Assembly (NCBI GenBank): GCA_031284585.1
Contig: JAITXT010000009.1
Coordinates: 1 to 64,000, forward strand
Direction: 5' to 3'
DNA length: 64,000 nucleotides
DNA from: Acholeplasmatales bacterium
GTDB lineage: Bacteria > Bacillota_I > Bacilli_A > Acholeplasmatales > Acholeplasmataceae
Within the stretch, counting starts at the first letter, position 1; each line of letters begins with the position of its first letter. The position numbers and the translations under genes were made by a program. Positions 47,569 to 56,727 of the stretch are shown piece after piece. Below the pieces are notes generated by a model, which was given only the letters and a program-made list of their open reading frames with translations, was not told the origin of the DNA and did no database searches.

Positions 47569-48528
47569 TTAAAAATTATCAATTTGCTTTAATATCTCGT
47601 AAAATTCTAATTCATTTTTCATTAAAGTCAATTCTATCTTTATTTTTTTAGAGTCCTTAATCCCTTTGAAATACATCGGAGCAATTCCTTTTAATTCTCT
47701 AATTGCTACTAGTTCACCTTTTAAATCTTTAAGTAAAGAGTAATGTTTTTTTAAGATATCTACAATTTCACCCGTTGAATGTTTAGCAATTATTTTTTTA
47801 TCTAAATATAATTCTAGATCTCTAAAGATAAATGGATTTCCAATAGCTCCCCGACCTATCATTACTAAATCACAACCAGTTTCTAACATTTTATTTAATG
47901 TATCTACATCTACTACATCGCCGTTCCCAATAACAGGAATTGAAACACTATCTTTCACTTTTTTAATTGTTTCATAGTCTACTTCCCCGCTATAACCAGC
48001 AGCTCTTGTTCTACCATGAATAGTTATACCGCTTGCACCTGCCTTTTCAATCAATTTTGCGACTTCTACAGCATTAATGTTGTTACTATCCCACCCAGTC
48101 CTAATCTTGCAAGTAACTGGCTTAGAAACGTTAGAAACAATTGCTTTAACAATTTCATATATTTTAAGAGGATTTTTAAGTAATCTTGATCCTGCTTCAC
48201 TTTTAATAGCAACTTTAGGAACAGGACACCCCATATTAATATCAATTATATCGGCACTCGTAAATTTATCGATATAAATGGCGGCACTTATAAGCGAATC
48301 TAAATCACTTCCAAAAATTTGAATTGCAAAAGGATGCTCTATTTCTTCGCTATATAAAAGTTCCTTAGTTTTTTCTCCATTATAGATTAGTCCTTTATCA
48401 CTAACCATCTCAGAAAAAGTAAGAGCTGCTCCATATTCAATATTTAATTTTCTGAAAGCAAAATTTGAGATTCCAGCAAGTGGCGCTAGTACAAATTTAG
48501 ATTTTATTTCTACATTTCCTATCTTCAT
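47569..48528 (-). CDS. dusB: tRNA-dihydrouridine synthase (DusB-like)
   Basis: The 319-residue FMN enzyme reduces uridine to dihydrouridine in tRNA D-loops. It has the N-terminal FMN site (KFVLAPLAGISNFAFRKL), the catalytic cysteine motif DINMGCPVPKV, GSRLLKNP, the KIRTGWD loop, the TIHGRTRAAGYSG motif and PVIGNGDV/MIGRGAIGNP for phosphate binding. Length and motifs fit Dus; assignment to the DusB subgroup is by overall resemblance only. It stands alone between tRNA-Leu and the surface operon. Confidence 0.9.
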   Translation of the reverse strand: MKIGNVEIKSKFVLAPLAGISNFAFRKLNIEYGAALTFSEMVSDKGLIYNGEKTKELLYSEEIEHPFAIQIFGSDLDSLISAAIYIDKFTSADIIDINMGCPVPKVAIKSEAGSRLLKNPLKIYEIVKAIVSNVSKPVTCKIRTGWDSNNINAVEVAKLIEKAGASGITIHGRTRAAGYSGEVDYETIKKVKDSVSIPVIGNGDVVDVDTLNKMLETGCDLVMIGRGAIGNPFIFRDLELYLDKKIIAKHSTGEIVDILKKHYSLLKDLKGELVAIRELKGIAPMYFKGIKDSKKIKIELTLMKNELEFYEILKQIDNF

Positions 48529-48680
48529 ACCTTAATATTTTAATATTTTTCGTAAAAAAAATATCAATAAATACCTTAAATGCTTTTTCTAGATGGAGTA
48601 AATATACCTTAGAAAAATAAATAATTTAAAATAGTTCTTTTTTTATCAAAAAAAAGTAAAAAAAGATATAATATACGTAC

Positions 48681-48762
48681 GCGGGTATGGCGAAATTGGC
48701 AGACGCACTAGACTTAGGATCTAGCGCCTTACGGCGTGCAGGTTCGACTCCTGTTACCCGCA
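48681..48762 (+). tRNA. tRNA-Leu (anticodon UAG)
   Basis: The acceptor arms GCGGGTA / TACCCGC pair fully, the anticodon stem CTAGA/TCTAG frames the loop CTTAGGA with anticodon TAG, and a long variable arm (CGCC-TTAC-GGCG) identifies a class II tRNA. The T-arm holds GGTTCGACTCC. The 3' CCA is not encoded, since CATT follows the discriminator A. A TATAAT box lies at 48667-48672. Confidence 0.96.
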
Positions 48763-48817
48763 CATTACTAATTATTTAACTTAAAGAAGTTATATTTATA
48801 AAAATAGATATTAAATT

Positions 48818-48842
48818 AAAAAAAAGAGTTGAACTCTTTTTT
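48818..48842. terminator. Bidirectional terminator between tRNA-Leu and the GH13 gene
   Basis: The arms AAAAAAGAG and CTCTTTTTT with a short TTGAA loop lie between the plus-strand tRNA and the minus-strand GH13 stop. T tracts are present on both strands, so it can end both transcripts. Confidence 0.75.
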
Positions 48843-48854
48843 CTTTTTAACTTA

Positions 48855-50117
48855 TTAAATTATTATTATAATTGGTTTTTTATAAGAAGTAATTTTATTT
48901 TCTACTATTCTAAAAGTATCCTCTTCAAGTAAATTGAAATACTTGCCATCAGGAATATTAATATCTATAATATCCTCCTGATAAATATTAAAAATTCCAA
49001 CTATCTTTTGACTAGCATAACTATACGATAAGACTGGACAAGAAGAATATTTTTCTACTTGAAATACTCCTAAAGAAAAGAAATCTTTTTTATGAATTAA
49101 TGATAGTTTACTAATAAAGGAAGAAATATCATTTTTATAATCATAATCAATTAAGTCAAGTTCAAACAAACTTGGAGTTTTTTTATTAGAAAACTCTTCG
49201 CCAGCATAAATTAGTGAGATACCTCTTAAAAAGAACTGGAGAGAAAGATAATTTAAAAATTCAAGTTCTGTTTTAACACGACTTCTTAACCTTACCATAT
49301 CATGATTTTCAAAACTTCTTAACTTGACATAATTAGCAGGATATATAGATTCTTGATTGTTAACTTCTAAAAGCCATTTTTTTAGATTAGTTTTTGAATC
49401 AAATATTCCTTCAAAAAATTCTCTTATATCATAATCATAACAACAATCAAAAACTGTATAAAGTTCACTATCTGATAATCCTGTGAAACCTCTATCTCTT
49501 AAGTTCTTAATAAAGTATTTATCCACTGATTCCGCTAAAAATATGTTATCATGTTTTATTTTTGATACTTCTTTTCTAGCTTTTTCATAAAAAGATAATG
49601 GTACTAGAGCCGCTACATCAAATCTAAAACCATCTACTATCCTAATCCAATATTTTAAAACATCAATAAAATAATCCACTACTTTAGGATTACTATAATC
49701 TAAATCTAGGACATCTGACCAATCATCAACTTTTCTTGGTAATTCTTTTAAATAGAAATCTAAATTTTTATCCCTTAATATAGAATCACAGGAACTGTGA
49801 TTAAAAACCATATCCATGATGATTTTAATTCCTTTTTCATGCGCACTTTTAACTAAATTTTCTAAATCATCTAAAGTACCTAAATTTTTATCAATTGAAT
49901 AGTAATCAAAGACTGAATAAGGAGATCCTAGATTTCCCTTTCTAGCTATTAGACCAATTTTATGAATAGGAAGTAAATGAATTATATCAACTCCAAGGTT
50001 CTTTATTCTATCTAAGTCTTTCCTAATTCCTTCAAGATTAGAAGTATTACTATATTGTCTAGGAAAAACTTGATAAATTACTTTATTTCGGAGTGATACA
50101 TCTGTGTAACTAGCCAT
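48855..50117 (-). CDS. GH13 family alpha-glucan hydrolase (alpha-amylase type)
   Basis: The 420-residue cytoplasmic enzyme (no signal peptide) has the four GH13 regions: DMVFNHSS, DGFRFDVAAL with the nucleophile Asp, IFLAES with the acid/base Glu, and SFENHD with the transition-state Asp. The N-terminus, VIYQVFPRQYSNTSNLEGIRKDLDRI, fits the maltogenic amylase/glucosidase branch. The C-terminal beta domain is short. It lies 6 bp after glycogen phosphorylase and probably trims alpha-glucans or maltodextrins with it. Linkage specificity cannot be decided from the sequence. Confidence 0.9.
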   Translation of the reverse strand: MASYTDVSLRNKVIYQVFPRQYSNTSNLEGIRKDLDRIKNLGVDIIHLLPIHKIGLIARKGNLGSPYSVFDYYSIDKNLGTLDDLENLVKSAHEKGIKIIMDMVFNHSSCDSILRDKNLDFYLKELPRKVDDWSDVLDLDYSNPKVVDYFIDVLKYWIRIVDGFRFDVAALVPLSFYEKARKEVSKIKHDNIFLAESVDKYFIKNLRDRGFTGLSDSELYTVFDCCYDYDIREFFEGIFDSKTNLKKWLLEVNNQESIYPANYVKLRSFENHDMVRLRSRVKTELEFLNYLSLQFFLRGISLIYAGEEFSNKKTPSLFELDLIDYDYKNDISSFISKLSLIHKKDFFSLGVFQVEKYSSCPVLSYSYASQKIVGIFNIYQEDIIDINIPDGKYFNLLEEDTFRIVENKITSYKKPIIIII

Positions 50118-50123
50118 TAGTAA

Positions 50124-52532
50124 TTACCCTTTATTAATTTCCTTGGGAGTAAGATTCCAGATATCTTTATTATATTCTGAAATAGTTCTATCACTTGAAA
50201 AGAAAGCACTCTTACCAATATTTGTTACTACTTTACTAAACCAAAGAGTCTTATTTTTATATAAAATATTTGCTCTTTCATGAGCATTAACATAAGAATC
50301 AAAATCTTTTAAAACTAAAAAATAGTCTCTATTTAAAAGGTTCTCTTTTAAATCAATAAATTCAATATTATTGGAAGTAATTGTTTCAAAACTATCTATT
50401 GCATCTTTAATTCTATCATCTTGATTATATAATTCATAAGGATGATAACTATTTGATTCATATAATTCTTCAACTTCTTTGCTTAAAAGACCAAATAAGA
50501 AAATATTATTTTGTCCTACTTGTTCAGCAATCTCAACATTCGCTCCATCAAGAGTACCAATTGTTAGGGCGCCGTTCGCCATAAATTTCATATTACCTGT
50601 TCCGCTTGCCTCTTTGGTAGCCGTAGATATTTGTTCTGATATATCAGCAGCTGGAACTAATAACTCAGCATAGGAAACATTATAATTTTCAATAAATACA
50701 ACTTTTAAATATTTTTTAGTTACAGGATCATCATTTATTTTACTAGCAACTGAATTTATAAGTTGAATAATCTTTTTTGCAATATAGTAACTTGGAGCAG
50801 CTTTCGCTCCAAAAATGAAACTATGAGGATAAAAATTTTCTCTAAATAAAGGATCATCTTTAAGTTTCTTGTATAAGTAAATAATATGTAGAATATTTAA
50901 AAGTTGTCTCTTATATTCATGTAGTCTTTTAACTTGAACATCAAAAATAGAATCAACATCTAATTCTACTCCTTCTTTTTCTTTAATTACTTTCGCTAAA
51001 GCAATTTTCTTTCCTCTTTTAACTTCACTTAATTGATACAAAAACTTATTATCTTCTTTGAATTCTAATATTTTTTCAATTTTACTATAATCATCTTTCC
51101 ATTCTGGTCCAATATATTTATCAATTAAATTTACAAGTTCCCCGTTAGCAAGAATAATCCATCTACGATGAGTAATTCCATTAGTTTTATTATTAAACTT
51201 ATTAGGGTATAAAATATTAAACTCACGAAGTTCTTTTTCTTTTAAAATATTTGTATGTAATTTTGCGACCCCATTAACACTAAAAGAACAAGCGATAGCA
51301 ATGTTTGCCATTCTAACATTCTTTTTAGTAATAATTTGTAATTTATATCTCTCGTCATCATTAAATCTAGAATCCGAAGAAATAACCTCATTTAGTCTCG
51401 AATTTAATTCTAAAACAATTTCATAAATTCTAGGTAATAATAAACTAAAAAGTCTTATTTCCCACTTCTCAAGCGCTTCACTTAAAATGGTATGATTTGT
51501 ATAGGCACAAGTCTTATTAACAATCTCTAAAGCATCATCAAAAGAAAAACCTTCTTCATCAATCAAGATACGAAGTAATTCTAAAATAATTAAGACTGGA
51601 TGCGTATCATTAATTTGAAAAACATAATATTGTGGCAAATCTTTTAAATCTCTTTTAAGTCTTTTATGTTCTCTAATTACATTCTTAATTCCCGCAGAAC
51701 TGAAAAAATACTCTTGTTTTAGACGTAATAACTTACCGTAATCAGTAGAATCATCTGGATAAAGTTGATTACTTATTTGTGAAGTTTCTCTAATATAACT
51801 ATCATCAATATTCTCTTGAAGTTCACTTACTTCGGATTTCCAAAGTCTTAATTTATTTACTACATTATTCCTATTACCAAAAATTAAAACATCATAAGGT
51901 ACCGCTTTAACCCAAGTTTCTCTCTTTAAAACATTATCTTCAACTTGTCCAAAAAAAGAAATATCAATAGAATCCATATCTATTCTCTCTTCCCAAACAA
52001 AAGGCTTATCTAACCAATTTTCCGCAAATTCAACTTGCTTATTATTAATAATTTTTTGAACAAAGAAACCTTTTGAATATCTAATTGAATTACCATATAA
52101 AGGTAATCCAAGTGAGGCACTTGAATCTAGGAAGCATGCAGCAAGCCGCCCTAGACCACCATTACCTAGACCTGCATCACTTTCGCAATCTTCTACTTCA
52201 TTAATATCAATCCCTAAATCAATAAAGGCACTTTTAACTACATTATAGAACCCTAAATTATACAAATTACTAGTTGTAAGTCTACCAATCAAAAATTCCA
52301 TCGAAAAATAAATACACTTTTTCGAATTGCTCTCAAGCATATATTTATCATTCCTATTTTTTATATCAACAATTTCATTATTAATTAGATATGTTAAAGC
52401 CACATATCTTTCATAGGAAGTAGATCCAATTGAAGTTCTACCAAATAAATTCATGAGTACTTTTTCAAATGTCTTTTTAAATTCTTCTTTACTTCTGAAA
52501 GTACCTCTTTTTCCGTTTGTCTCTTTATTCAT
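50124..52532 (-). CDS. glgP: Glycogen/maltodextrin phosphorylase
   Basis: The 802-residue enzyme releases glucose-1-phosphate from alpha-1,4-glucans. It has family landmarks CIYFSMEFLIGR, DAGLGNGGLGRLAACFLDS, QINDTHPVLIILE, TNGITHRRWI, VQVKRLHEYKRQLLNIL and the PLP-binding EASGTGNMKFMANGAL, with the PLP lysine near residue 647. Length matches the bacterial family. It overlaps the preceding exported-protein gene by 8 bp and precedes the GH13 gene by 6 bp, forming a glucan-breakdown operon. No glycogen synthase is in the window, so the substrate may be imported maltodextrin. Confidence 0.96.
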   Translation of the reverse strand: MNKETNGKRGTFRSKEEFKKTFEKVLMNLFGRTSIGSTSYERYVALTYLINNEIVDIKNRNDKYMLESNSKKCIYFSMEFLIGRLTTSNLYNLGFYNVVKSAFIDLGIDINEVEDCESDAGLGNGGLGRLAACFLDSSASLGLPLYGNSIRYSKGFFVQKIINNKQVEFAENWLDKPFVWEERIDMDSIDISFFGQVEDNVLKRETWVKAVPYDVLIFGNRNNVVNKLRLWKSEVSELQENIDDSYIRETSQISNQLYPDDSTDYGKLLRLKQEYFFSSAGIKNVIREHKRLKRDLKDLPQYYVFQINDTHPVLIILELLRILIDEEGFSFDDALEIVNKTCAYTNHTILSEALEKWEIRLFSLLLPRIYEIVLELNSRLNEVISSDSRFNDDERYKLQIITKKNVRMANIAIACSFSVNGVAKLHTNILKEKELREFNILYPNKFNNKTNGITHRRWIILANGELVNLIDKYIGPEWKDDYSKIEKILEFKEDNKFLYQLSEVKRGKKIALAKVIKEKEGVELDVDSIFDVQVKRLHEYKRQLLNILHIIYLYKKLKDDPLFRENFYPHSFIFGAKAAPSYYIAKKIIQLINSVASKINDDPVTKKYLKVVFIENYNVSYAELLVPAADISEQISTATKEASGTGNMKFMANGALTIGTLDGANVEIAEQVGQNNIFLFGLLSKEVEELYESNSYHPYELYNQDDRIKDAIDSFETITSNNIEFIDLKENLLNRDYFLVLKDFDSYVNAHERANILYKNKTLWFSKVVTNIGKSAFFSSDRTISEYNKDIWNLTPKEINKG

Positions 52533-54183
52533 TGCCGTAATTCAAGAAGTTATCAAGGAATATACCATTTTCTTCTAAAGCTCCCACTAGAATATTATAA
52601 ATTTGAAGACCAGTATCAATGTCTACATTGTAAATAAGCTCATTAAACAATTCAATCGCTTCATTTATTTCAATTTGATCAAGTGAATTAATAATTGTAT
52701 CTACAGAATCGTAAAAAAGAGATAATGAATCATCATTTAAAATTAATTCCAAACCATGTAAAATAGAATTTTCAATTAATTCAGTAATCGCACTTGGATT
52801 AATATTAACAAAAATATATAATTTTGAATTTTTAACAATAAAACTTCCAAAAGAAAGAGCATCTTGACCAATTAATTCATCGATACTTGAAAAAATAAAT
52901 TTAGAACCCTTTATGAAATCATTTGATTCACCAAATAGAGATAGAAGATAAGATATTTCTTCTTGCCCAATAACAAAGTCGTTATTAGTTATTTCAAATA
53001 TTTCTATTTCTAAATCAGTATGTTCACCATTTGGAACGAAATTAATGGTTGCTGATAAGGAGAAAACAGAAGTAAATATTTTGGTGATATCATTAGTATC
53101 ATAAATAGAAATTTCTAAATAAATATTTACCTTATCATCTACAAACTTAAGAACTGGAAGTTCTACTCTAAAATTATAACTAGAATAAATATTAAATTCA
53201 ATCAAAGGACTATCTGCATCTTTATCATTTAATATATAATTTGCTATTAAACCAGAGATTTCATCACTATCTATCGTGATGAATGGACTTTTAGATTCAT
53301 GTAGGAAACTAGTGAAGATAGTAGCTGATTTAGCAATTATTAAATTCTTAAATGAATCTTCTGATATAACTCCACTTTTTACTGGATATTCTTTGTTTTT
53401 AAGTAACTTTCCAAGAGCCATTCCTAAATGAATATCAGAATCTATTCCTAAATTGACAAATTCATTTGATAATAAAATATTTAAAAAGTGTTTTATGTTA
53501 TTATCTAAATCCATTTTTTCTAACAACTTATTAACATAAATAGTTCCTGTTTTAGTTTCACTATCAAAATGTCCAAAGTCATCTAAAAAATCATTTAATA
53601 AATCTTGAACAGATAAATCACTATTGAAAATATGAAGGAAAAAATCAGCTGTTTTAATATTCTTAAAAGGTAATTTTCCTATTTTTACGGAATCAAAATA
53701 AACTTTTAAAAAAGTCTCGCTTTCTTCATATACTAGTTCAAAACCAAAAGAAAAAGAGACAACAGTTTCTACTTTTATACCAACTACTTCATAAGATAAT
53801 CCAGCTTCAACTATTAATAAATCACCTTTAAACTGAACCCATGCACCTTTAAAGATAAGTCCATTTAAATTAAAAACTGTATCACTAGTATTATTAATAT
53901 AGTCCTCATTATTTTGTTCTAAGGCAATTGGATTAAGTAAATATTCTTTAATCACATTATTTATTTCTTTAGATTCAACACTAATTGCTAAAATTGAATC
54001 TTCAGTTGTATTTGTTAATAGACTATCAAAAGCATTACTAATGATATCGTTAAAAGTAGATAATCCTAAATTATATTCATCAGTCGGAACGTTAGGTTTT
54101 GCGGTTAACAAAACAAAAAGTGTAAGTACACTGATTACTGCAAATAAAACTAAAAAAACGATAAATTTAAATAATTTTTTCAT
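52525..54183 (-). CDS. Exported or membrane-anchored protein of unknown function
   Basis: The 552-residue protein has one N-terminal membrane segment (residues about 5-28, FIVFLVLFAVISVLTLFVLL) and a large external part with two similar halves rich in beta strands. FLKVYFDSVKIGKLPF and FRVELPVLKFVDDKVNIYLEISI recall DUF2140/YpmS-like lipid-binding-type proteins, but only weakly. No enzyme motif is seen. It overlaps glgP by 8 bp and is the first gene of that operon, which suggests co-expression with glucan breakdown rather than proven shared function. Confidence 0.65.
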   Translation of the reverse strand: MKKLFKFIVFLVLFAVISVLTLFVLLTAKPNVPTDEYNLGLSTFNDIISNAFDSLLTNTTEDSILAISVESKEINNVIKEYLLNPIALEQNNEDYINNTSDTVFNLNGLIFKGAWVQFKGDLLIVEAGLSYEVVGIKVETVVSFSFGFELVYEESETFLKVYFDSVKIGKLPFKNIKTADFFLHIFNSDLSVQDLLNDFLDDFGHFDSETKTGTIYVNKLLEKMDLDNNIKHFLNILLSNEFVNLGIDSDIHLGMALGKLLKNKEYPVKSGVISEDSFKNLIIAKSATIFTSFLHESKSPFITIDSDEISGLIANYILNDKDADSPLIEFNIYSSYNFRVELPVLKFVDDKVNIYLEISIYDTNDITKIFTSVFSLSATINFVPNGEHTDLEIEIFEITNNDFVIGQEEISYLLSLFGESNDFIKGSKFIFSSIDELIGQDALSFGSFIVKNSKLYIFVNINPSAITELIENSILHGLELILNDDSLSLFYDSVDTIINSLDQIEINEAIELFNELIYNVDIDTGLQIYNILVGALEENGIFLDNFLNYGNE

Positions 54184-54312
54184 AATTTTCTCCCTCTATA
54201 ATTCTTTACTTATATTAAACTTATAACTTTTAAATTAACAAATATTTAAAGTTCACTATAATTATATGATAATTAACAAATAATTATAAAATTCTATTAA
54301 TAATTACTAAGG

Positions 54313-55776
54313 TTAATTAATAATTATTTCTGAACAGAGCGTACTAAACCATTTTTTAGAATTAGAGATCGAATCTGCTTTATTTGCTAAATTAGGAACA
54401 ATACTATATATTTTTGAAATATTTAAGTTTTCTAATTCAGAATTTGATAAATTAAGCTCATTAACTCCGCAAAGTAAAATAATTTTAGCCGGCTTTTTAG
54501 TAATATTAATAATTCCGTTAATTACTTTCCCTTGTAATGAATAAGAATCAATTGTTCCCTCACCGGAGATTATATAATGATAACTTGATAGACTCTTTGG
54601 AAGTCCACTCCAAGAAATAATAGTTTCTATTCCACTTAAATAGTTACCTTTCAAAAATGAATAAATAGCATAACCAACTCCACCAGCTGCTCCACTTCCT
54701 ATTGATGAGGAAAAGTCTTTCTTCGTAGTCCTTTTAACTAATTCATTAATGCTATTAAATAAAAAATTATAATTTTCAATTTCTTCTTTTTTAATCCCTT
54801 TTTGTAAACCATAACAAGTGGTTGCTCCAAGATTACCTAGTAAAGGATTAGTTACATCAGAAAGAAAAGTTATTTTTATAGCTTTAAGTGTTTGTTTTAA
54901 AGAAGAAAAATCAATTCTTTTAATAGATAAGAATTTTTTAGGAGAAATTCTTTCAAGTTCAAGTCCTTTTTCATCAAAGAATTTAACACCTAGTGCTTCA
55001 AGCATTCCCATCCCACAATCATTTGTTCCACTTCCACCAATTCCAATAAATAGATTTTTATAACCTTTATCGATTGCTGCCTTTATTGTTTCCCCTAATC
55101 CATAAGTAGATAAATTAAGAGGATTTCTTTTTTCAGGATTGACAAGATTTAATCCACATGATTTTGCCATTTCGATATAAGCATTTTTATTTTTTAGACT
55201 TCCTAAAAAATATGAATTAATAATTTTAAAAGTAGGATCATAAACTTTTAATCTAATTTTTTCTAATTTAAATAAGTCTTCTATTGAATCTAGAAAACCT
55301 TCTCCACCATCAGAAACTAATCTTGAATCGACATAATAACCTCGACTTGTCATTTCTTTTTTCAAAAGATTTCCTACCTCTTTTGAACTAAGAGTTCCTT
55401 TAAAGGAATCTAAAACAGCTAAAATTCGGTAGTATTTATGAAACATATATCTATTTGTTGTATTAATAGAATCTAGACTGGCTGGGTTGTTAAGTTGAGT
55501 TAAATCATTTACATAATAAAGTAATGCTTGAGCAGCAATTAATTTTTCATATAAATCAACTAAAATTTTATTATCAATTTTATCTCCAAAAACTAAAATT
55601 ACAATTCTAGAAGACGATTCTTGAAGTATATAAGATAAAGATTCTAAATTTCTAGTCGCTATGTTATAAAAAACATATGACTTGGCCTGAAATTTAATTA
55701 AAGCATTATTAACAAATTTCTTATCTTCTACTAATTCATCACGATTAGTTATAAATGTTAAAACTCTTTCAATCAT
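54313..55776 (-). CDS. Glycerate 2-kinase (GlxK type) with an extra N-terminal domain
   Basis: Residues about 116-487 are a complete glycerate kinase of the GlxK/GarK family: LDSFKGTLSSKEVG, SDGGEGFLDSIEDL, GIGGSGTNDCGMGMLEALG, LSDVTNPLLG, GSGAAGGVGYAI and SGEGTIDSYSLQGKV. It phosphorylates D-glycerate. The first about 115 residues are not part of that family: MIERVLTFITNRDELVEDKK then about 95 residues with alternating helix and strand (SRIVILVFGDKIDNKI). They have no recognised motif. The gene starts immediately after the YitT-like gene, in the metG-yitT-kinase operon. Confidence 0.85.
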   Translation of the reverse strand: MIERVLTFITNRDELVEDKKFVNNALIKFQAKSYVFYNIATRNLESLSYILQESSSRIVILVFGDKIDNKILVDLYEKLIAAQALLYYVNDLTQLNNPASLDSINTTNRYMFHKYYRILAVLDSFKGTLSSKEVGNLLKKEMTSRGYYVDSRLVSDGGEGFLDSIEDLFKLEKIRLKVYDPTFKIINSYFLGSLKNKNAYIEMAKSCGLNLVNPEKRNPLNLSTYGLGETIKAAIDKGYKNLFIGIGGSGTNDCGMGMLEALGVKFFDEKGLELERISPKKFLSIKRIDFSSLKQTLKAIKITFLSDVTNPLLGNLGATTCYGLQKGIKKEEIENYNFLFNSINELVKRTTKKDFSSSIGSGAAGGVGYAIYSFLKGNYLSGIETIISWSGLPKSLSSYHYIISGEGTIDSYSLQGKVINGIINITKKPAKIILLCGVNELNLSNSELENLNISKIYSIVPNLANKADSISNSKKWFSTLCSEIIIN

Positions 55777-56727
55777 TTACGCCACTGGCCTTTTAAAGAA
55801 ATTACCCTGAATTGAACTAACAGGACTAGATATAATAAAAGCATTTGGATCTATTTCTTTGATTTTTTTAGATACTCTGTGAAGTTCAAAAGCATTTATA
55901 ACAATGTATAGCATAGTATGAGTTTTCTTTGAAAACGCCCCAATTGCCGGAAGCATTGTAACACCTCGCACTACTTTATTCATTATATATTCAGAAATTT
56001 CTTCAGGTTTATCGGTAATTATTTGAATTGCTAAATAATTATAGGCTGTATGAATTTTATCACAAGTTAATGTTGAAACAATAATTCTTATGATTGTATA
56101 TGAAACTACAACTCCACCGACAGCGATTGCTCCTTTAAATTCATGTCCATTAACTAAAAAACCACCTATTAAAGCAATACCAACATTAATAACAAGAGAA
56201 ATATATCCAACTGAAACATGTTTTTTAAAGGAAATTAGTTGAGAGATTATATCAAAACCTCCTGTAGACATTCCTTTTTTTAATGCCCATGAAGCACCAA
56301 TTCCTGTTAATAGTCCTCCTAGTACCGCACACGCAAGAGCATGTTCAGGTGCATTAAGACCAAGATTCACAATTGGAAGAAAACCTAAAACATAAGATTG
56401 TATTAATACCGAAATGATTGAATAGATCATAAATCTTTTTGAAACACCAAATAGACCCAAAATAAAAATAGGAATATTTAAACCAATTACAATAATAGAT
56501 AATACCCAAGTTGGAGGAACAACATTAAAATAGACAAGTATGAAGTCTCTTATTAACTGCGCAATACCTGTGACACCTCCAGAGTAAATAGGTACTGTAC
56601 TTGCTTCTAAAAAGTAAGCTACACCAATTCCATAGATGATTGTAGATACTACCAAAACTAAAAATCTCTTGGTTTCTTCTTTGATAGATATATTTTTTTT
56701 CTCTAAAAAAAGTTCAAATTTAGACAT
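55777..56727 (-). CDS. YitT family membrane protein
   Basis: The 316-residue protein has about five membrane helices (residues about 25-210) and a C-terminal soluble DUF2179-type domain (about 215-300, GAFSKKTHTMLYIVINAFELHRV). VPIYSGGVTGIAQLI and MSTGGFDIISQLISF match the family's paired GG(V/F)-T/D motifs. Function in the family is unproven; transport is suspected. It overlaps metG by 8 bp and abuts the glycerate kinase. Confidence 0.9.
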   Translation of the reverse strand: MSKFELFLEKKNISIKEETKRFLVLVVSTIIYGIGVAYFLEASTVPIYSGGVTGIAQLIRDFILVYFNVVPPTWVLSIIVIGLNIPIFILGLFGVSKRFMIYSIISVLIQSYVLGFLPIVNLGLNAPEHALACAVLGGLLTGIGASWALKKGMSTGGFDIISQLISFKKHVSVGYISLVINVGIALIGGFLVNGHEFKGAIAVGGVVVSYTIIRIIVSTLTCDKIHTAYNYLAIQIITDKPEEISEYIMNKVVRGVTMLPAIGAFSKKTHTMLYIVINAFELHRVSKKIKEIDPNAFIISSPVSSIQGNFFKRPVA

